Assembly: GCA_036939755.1 (NCBI GenBank)
Contig: JALLAZ010000867.1
Span: 1 to 11,531 of the forward strand
Length of the DNA stretch: 11,531 nucleotides
Reading direction: 5' to 3'
DNA from: Stephanodiscus triporus
Taxonomy: Eukaryota > Bacillariophyta > Thalassiosirophyceae > Thalassiosirales > Thalassiosiraceae
The translations under genes and the position numbers were made by a program. A model generated the notes under the pieces. It had not been told where the DNA came from. It made no database searches and saw nothing but the letters and a program-made list of their open reading frames with translations. Positions within the stretch are counted from its first letter, which is position 1; each line of letters starts with the position of its first letter. Shown piece by piece: positions 8,665 through 11,531 of the stretch.

Positions 8665-11142
8665 TCATGCATTGTCTTCTCCTTCCACAACCAAATAAGT
8701 CTTGCGGGCACGCTTTGTATCCAACTTGGATGCACCAGTCACCCAATATGTATGTTGCCTGCCTTTTCCCTTTATTTCAATGCCCAACTCCCCGTTATCA
8801 TCTAAGCGATCTTCGTAATTGAAGTCGTGTGTGGGTGCATCAACGAGCATGCGCTGGGTGAGTGGACAGACTTGTAGTTGCCCCTTCTTCGATGATTGTT
8901 CCATCCTCGCCGCAAAGTTAACAGTGTCACCAAAGAGGGTGTACTTGGGCAAGCTCGCTCCAATCACACCCGCCACGACAGGTCCACTGGCGAGACCGAC
9001 TCGGATGGATACCCCAGCGCCATCATCTCTCTTCCGGAAGTCGTTTATCATTTGCAACACATCTAATGCGAACAATGTCATCTTTTCGGCCGCTTCCGGC
9101 CCAGTGCATTTTTTGGGCGCCCCTGCAATGGCTATGTAGGCATCCCCGATAGTCTCTATCTTGTAAACGCCGTGCTTTTTTGCCAAGATATCGAATTGGG
9201 CATACAAATCGCTCAGCATCTGCATAACGTCAAAGGGTGTCATTTGACTGCTCATGTTCGTGTACCCCACAATATCAGAAAAGAATATCGTAACCTGTGA
9301 ATAGCGTTCCACAACCGTCTCCCCCTTGCGCAACTTATTAATTGCGCGAGCAGGCATAAGATTTCTCAGCAAGCGCTCATGCTCCTTCTTCGACACTAAA
9401 ACCAACATCATTAACAGAGCAAACAGGAACGCTGAGACAAAAACAATGGGGTATGCCCACGCCTTGTAATTTGGACTGAACCCATCATCGTATCCCACGC
9501 TAATCACCCATCCATTATCTCCCGTATGCAGCGCGAGAGTGACATTATCATCCTCGATGAGTTCCGGTCTGTCGGACTGGGCAATGATGACCACCTTTTC
9601 CTCTCCGGTGTCCCCATCAATATCCGTTCGCGTTAACATGAACTGCATCTTCGCAGTCTGAAAATCTTCGTAGATATTCGAATCTTTCTTTAAAGTCTCC
9701 CAATTCAACAAAACCTAATATTGTGTTTCGACAATTCACGAGGAAAGAGGGGGGTTAATTATTGGATTCACAATTTCACCAAGACGGTGCAAACGTACTA
9801 CGGCAAATCCCCAACACGGATACTCCACCCCATCCACGACCATGGAATGACCATCCTCCTTATTCATATTAATCGGCAATCGAGCGATGAAAGTGTCCTC
9901 GCCTTGGATGAGCTTCAATGGTCCCGCCGTGACGACCCCATCCGCGGGAACCGTCTTGCTCGCGATCGCGGTACGGTTGGGATCGTTCAGCAGATCGTGC
10001 CCCCACGCGCCGGTGTTATTCATGCAATACCCATCGTCAAAGTCCTCGCAGTTCACCATCGGGTAGATGAGCGAGACGACGGCCTTCGGCGCGAGCTGGA
10101 TTGCGACGAGGGATTTTCCCAATCCGCTATTTTCCTTAATGCCCTTGGCGATACTGTCAAACTTGCTCAATGTCAAATTTCCGTATTCAGTCTGAAAGAG
10201 TCCGGTGAGATTGCGATGGGTTTGTTCCATTCCCGTCATCACTGGCGCGGACGCGCTGTCACCGCAGTCTGTCGTATTAGGATCGCAACGATCCCCCACG
10301 GCCAGATCAAATTCATGGAAGAGTTCCACCTCGAGCACGAACTGCGCTATGGTGAAAAGCGGCACGAAGGCTTTCTCCAACGTGCGAACGAAGAACAGGT
10401 CCGTCTGCTCGGCGATCGCGATCGCCTCATTCTTCCTCGAATTGGCCGCGGCGGTATCGAAGCCCCACACAATGAGACAGCCCACCGCCGCCAGCACGAT
10501 GAAGAGCAACAGGCACGGCGCAGCCACCTGCTTGGACGAGAATGCCGTCTTCATGGTGGCGTGGAACCACCGTGAGGTCTGGTTAGCAGTATGCGTGAAC
10601 GCATGCCAACAGCTCGGCGCCATATCATCATCGGAGTCAGCCATGTCGGATATGTCATCGTCCCACACTTCCGACTTACGCGTCAACAACTTGCTCCATA
10701 CGCCGTGCATGGACATTTCGGAGCCTCGGCGTTTCGACGACGACGCGGATGATTCTGAAGGTCGGCGACTCGCGGTGGAAGCGCCAATCGACGTGTTATC
10801 ATCCTCTGGTATTTTATCTTCCGACGCGACGCTGTCAGCCAGGGAGTTACGACGCTTGTCGGGCGCAACAGCCAAGGCACCGACGTGGTTGGAAAAGGAG
10901 ACACGACGTTGCGCAGAGGAGGCGCTCGGGCCGTTGGATACATCGTCGTAGTGCGGGGCATTTGCCGCCGCCGCCGCCGCCGCCAGGGCGGCTTCGTCAG
11001 AGCCCCCCGTTGGAGGGATCACCTCGTTCGTGGGGGAGGACGGGGTGGCGTCGGCGATTCCCGCCGTGCTGAGGAATTCTAAAAATCTTCGTTCGTCGTC
11101 ATCGACAGGTGGAGGTGGGGGGATCGCGCCAGATGTTACCAT
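8665..11142 (-). CDS. Receptor-type CHASE-domain class III adenylate/guanylate cyclase
   Basis: Exons 11142-9772 and 9714-8665 encode 806 aa. Residues 1-205 are a disordered cytoplasmic tail with an N-terminal Pro run, a poly-Ala tract (54-60) and four RRxS motifs. TM1 is about 206-228. A CHASE sensor follows to about 460 (QLAPKAVVSLIYPM at 349-362, GHDLLNDPNRTA at 381-392, GPLKLIQGEDTFIARLPI at 407-424), with several N-glycosylation sequons and five cysteines, so it should face outside. TM2 is about 543-564, then a signalling helix (HERLLRNLMP) and the cyclase domain (about 596-780). Metal-binding Asp are D604 (FSDIVGYT) and D648 (IETIGDAY); transition-state residues are N723 and R727 (DTVNFAARM). 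The enzyme would make cAMP or cGMP as a dimer in response to an extracellular ligand. Purine-selecting positions are E644 and T716, matching neither textbook type. The start is the first ATG; a 5'UTR intron is possible. Confidence 0.92.
9715..9771 (-). other. Cyclase intron (57 nt, phase 0)
   Basis: On the minus strand, donor GTGAAT starts at 9771 after an Ile codon and the acceptor ATATTAG ends at 9715. Excision removes the TGA at 9738-9736 and joins the CHASE domain to GTT TTG TTG AAT TGG without losing the frame. A CT-rich block (CCCCCCTCTTTCC) lies in the middle of the intron. It is short, close to the lower limit for eukaryotic introns. Confidence 0.8.
10720..10908 (-). other. Cluster of four RRxS kinase-consensus motifs in the cyclase tail
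   Basis: Within 63 residues of the predicted cytoplasmic tail are RRVS (79-82), RRNS (97-100), RRPS (126-129) and RRGS (138-141). RRxS is the classic target of cAMP- and cGMP-dependent kinases. The surrounding sequence is Ser/Ala/Asp-rich and likely disordered, hence accessible. Phosphorylation itself is inferred. Confidence 0.75.
10964..10984 (-). repeat. (GCC)7 repeat encoding poly-alanine
   Basis: Seven perfect GCC units on the plus strand read as GGC units, in a frame giving consecutive Ala codons (GCG) in the cyclase tail at about residues 53-60. Such tracts often vary in length between alleles by slippage without breaking the frame. Confidence 0.85.
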
Positions 11143-11175
11143 TGTCGATTCTCCTTCTTCTGCTTTTCTTTCTCT

Positions 11176-11193
11176 CTAAAAAAGAGTTGAGTG
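11176..11193 (-). promoter_or_regulatory. Candidate 3' splice site in the cyclase 5'UTR
   Basis: On the minus strand, CTCAACTCTTTTTTAG ends at 11176, about 33 nt before the ATG. It has a branch-like CTCAAC, a pyrimidine tract and TAG, better than the acceptor of the coding intron. If used, the 5'UTR is spliced. No matching strong donor was identified upstream in the window. Confidence 0.35.
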
Positions 11194-11222
11194 TAAAATA
11201 TTTATTTTATTTTCAGAAAATA

Positions 11223-11449
11223 GGTAAAATACACCAGATTTTGAGTTGTGGCCAGCAGATTACTTAGTGGTCGTTTTTTTCAGTCAGAATACCACGCCGC
11301 TTTTCAACCCGGTAGAATACACCAGATTCTGTGAGATTTGTGTTGAAACTGTACAAGTTGCAAAAGTCACAATCCAAAATACACTAGCATTTAATAATAA
11401 CCAGCTACAATATCACACATTTGTGTTTCACACAGGGGAAATACACTGG
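11223..11449 (+). repeat. Dispersed AATACACYRG repeat family upstream of the cyclase
   Basis: GGTARAATACACCAGATT occurs at 11223-11240 and 11311-11328 with one mismatch in 18 bases. Shorter relatives lie at 11378-11387 (AATACACTAG) and 11440-11449 (AATACACTGG). The last three are spaced exactly 62 bp apart. This may be an array of regulatory sites or the edge of a decayed repeat continuing beyond the window. Confidence 0.55.
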
Positions 11450-11531
11450 TGCGAAAGAATTTGCTCCTGTTCTATACACGTTGGATTTTGACCAGCCATC
11501 CTGTTGATGTGAAGTGACTGATCTTTGTTTT

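Larger units (their letters stand above)
11143..11531 (-). promoter_or_regulatory. Cyclase upstream region (5'UTR and promoter)
   Basis: No credible gene is visible in these 389 bp. Next to the ATG the minus strand is purine-rich, then comes a strong 3' splice-site-like sequence and an AT-rich block (about 11195-11232) that could be core promoter or intron. Farther out lies a set of AATACACYRG-type repeats. A short 81-codon open frame here has no recognisable motif and is probably chance. Confidence 0.45.

Noticed and set aside
8186..8822. Short open frames of 64-87 codons between RIC1 and the cyclase stop
   Set aside because: None has a motif or homology I recognise. They cross 3'UTR-like sequence, and the last overlaps the cyclase coding region.
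9721..10951. 284- and 248-codon plus-strand open frames over the cyclase exon
   Set aside because: They are antisense shadows of a strongly supported coding exon, lengthened by its GC-rich codons, and contain no domains.
11246..11491. 81-codon plus-strand open frame upstream of the cyclase
   Set aside because: It overlaps the repeat family and AT-rich non-coding DNA and has no recognisable motif, so chance is the simplest explanation.
1..11531. CRISPR array, prokaryotic operon or defence system, complete transposon
   Set aside because: No regular repeat-spacer array, ribosome-binding-site-linked operon, transposase or terminal inverted repeats were seen. The genes are eukaryotic and spliced.

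Overview
This is nuclear DNA from a eukaryote, not a prokaryote. Coding sequences are broken by short GT-AG introns (57-68 nt), AATAAA sites follow one stop codon, and the products are eukaryotic: a Rab-GEF scaffold and a transmembrane CHASE/nucleotide cyclase. That cyclase architecture, the compact gene spacing, the short introns, the plant-type formiminotransferase-like protein and the moderate GC content together fit a stramenopile alga, most likely a diatom. The species cannot be fixed from the sequence alone.

Layout. (1) Positions 1-300 are non-coding and hold a cluster of hairpins or palindromes and an A/C-rich simple repeat. They precede a small plus-strand gene (301-701), which probably has one intron and encodes a roughly 92-96 aa membrane protein whose C-terminal WN motif recalls the mitochondrial MICOS subunit MIC13/QIL1. 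(2) Convergent to it on the minus strand is a 376 aa single-exon protein with a formiminotransferase (FTCD N-domain-like) fold (971-2101). (3) A 197-bp divergent promoter region (2102-2298) separates it from a large plus-strand gene of three exons (2299-6012, 6081-7218, 7286-8043). That gene encodes an 1869 aa RIC1 homologue, the Rab6/Ypt6 guanine-nucleotide-exchange partner of RGP1 at the Golgi. (4) A 621-bp convergent intergenic region (8044-8664) carries polyadenylation signals and a 24-nt direct repeat. (5) On the minus strand, two exons (11142-9772 and 9714-8665) encode an 806 aa receptor-type class III nucleotide cyclase. Its order is a Ser/Arg-rich cytoplasmic tail, TM1, a CHASE sensor, TM2, a signalling helix and the catalytic domain. 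(6) Positions 11143-11531 are the cyclase upstream region, with a strong candidate 5'UTR 3' splice site and a family of short repeats.

The genes do not form an obvious pathway. They look like neighbouring housekeeping and signalling genes in a compact genome, alternately convergent and divergent. The most interesting element is the cyclase: it couples an extracellular small-ligand sensor to cyclic-nucleotide synthesis, carries four RRxS kinase-consensus sites in its N-terminal tail, and has an unusual Glu/Thr pair at the purine-selecting positions. All splice sites are inferred from reading-frame continuity and GT/AG consensus, and no transcript evidence was available.
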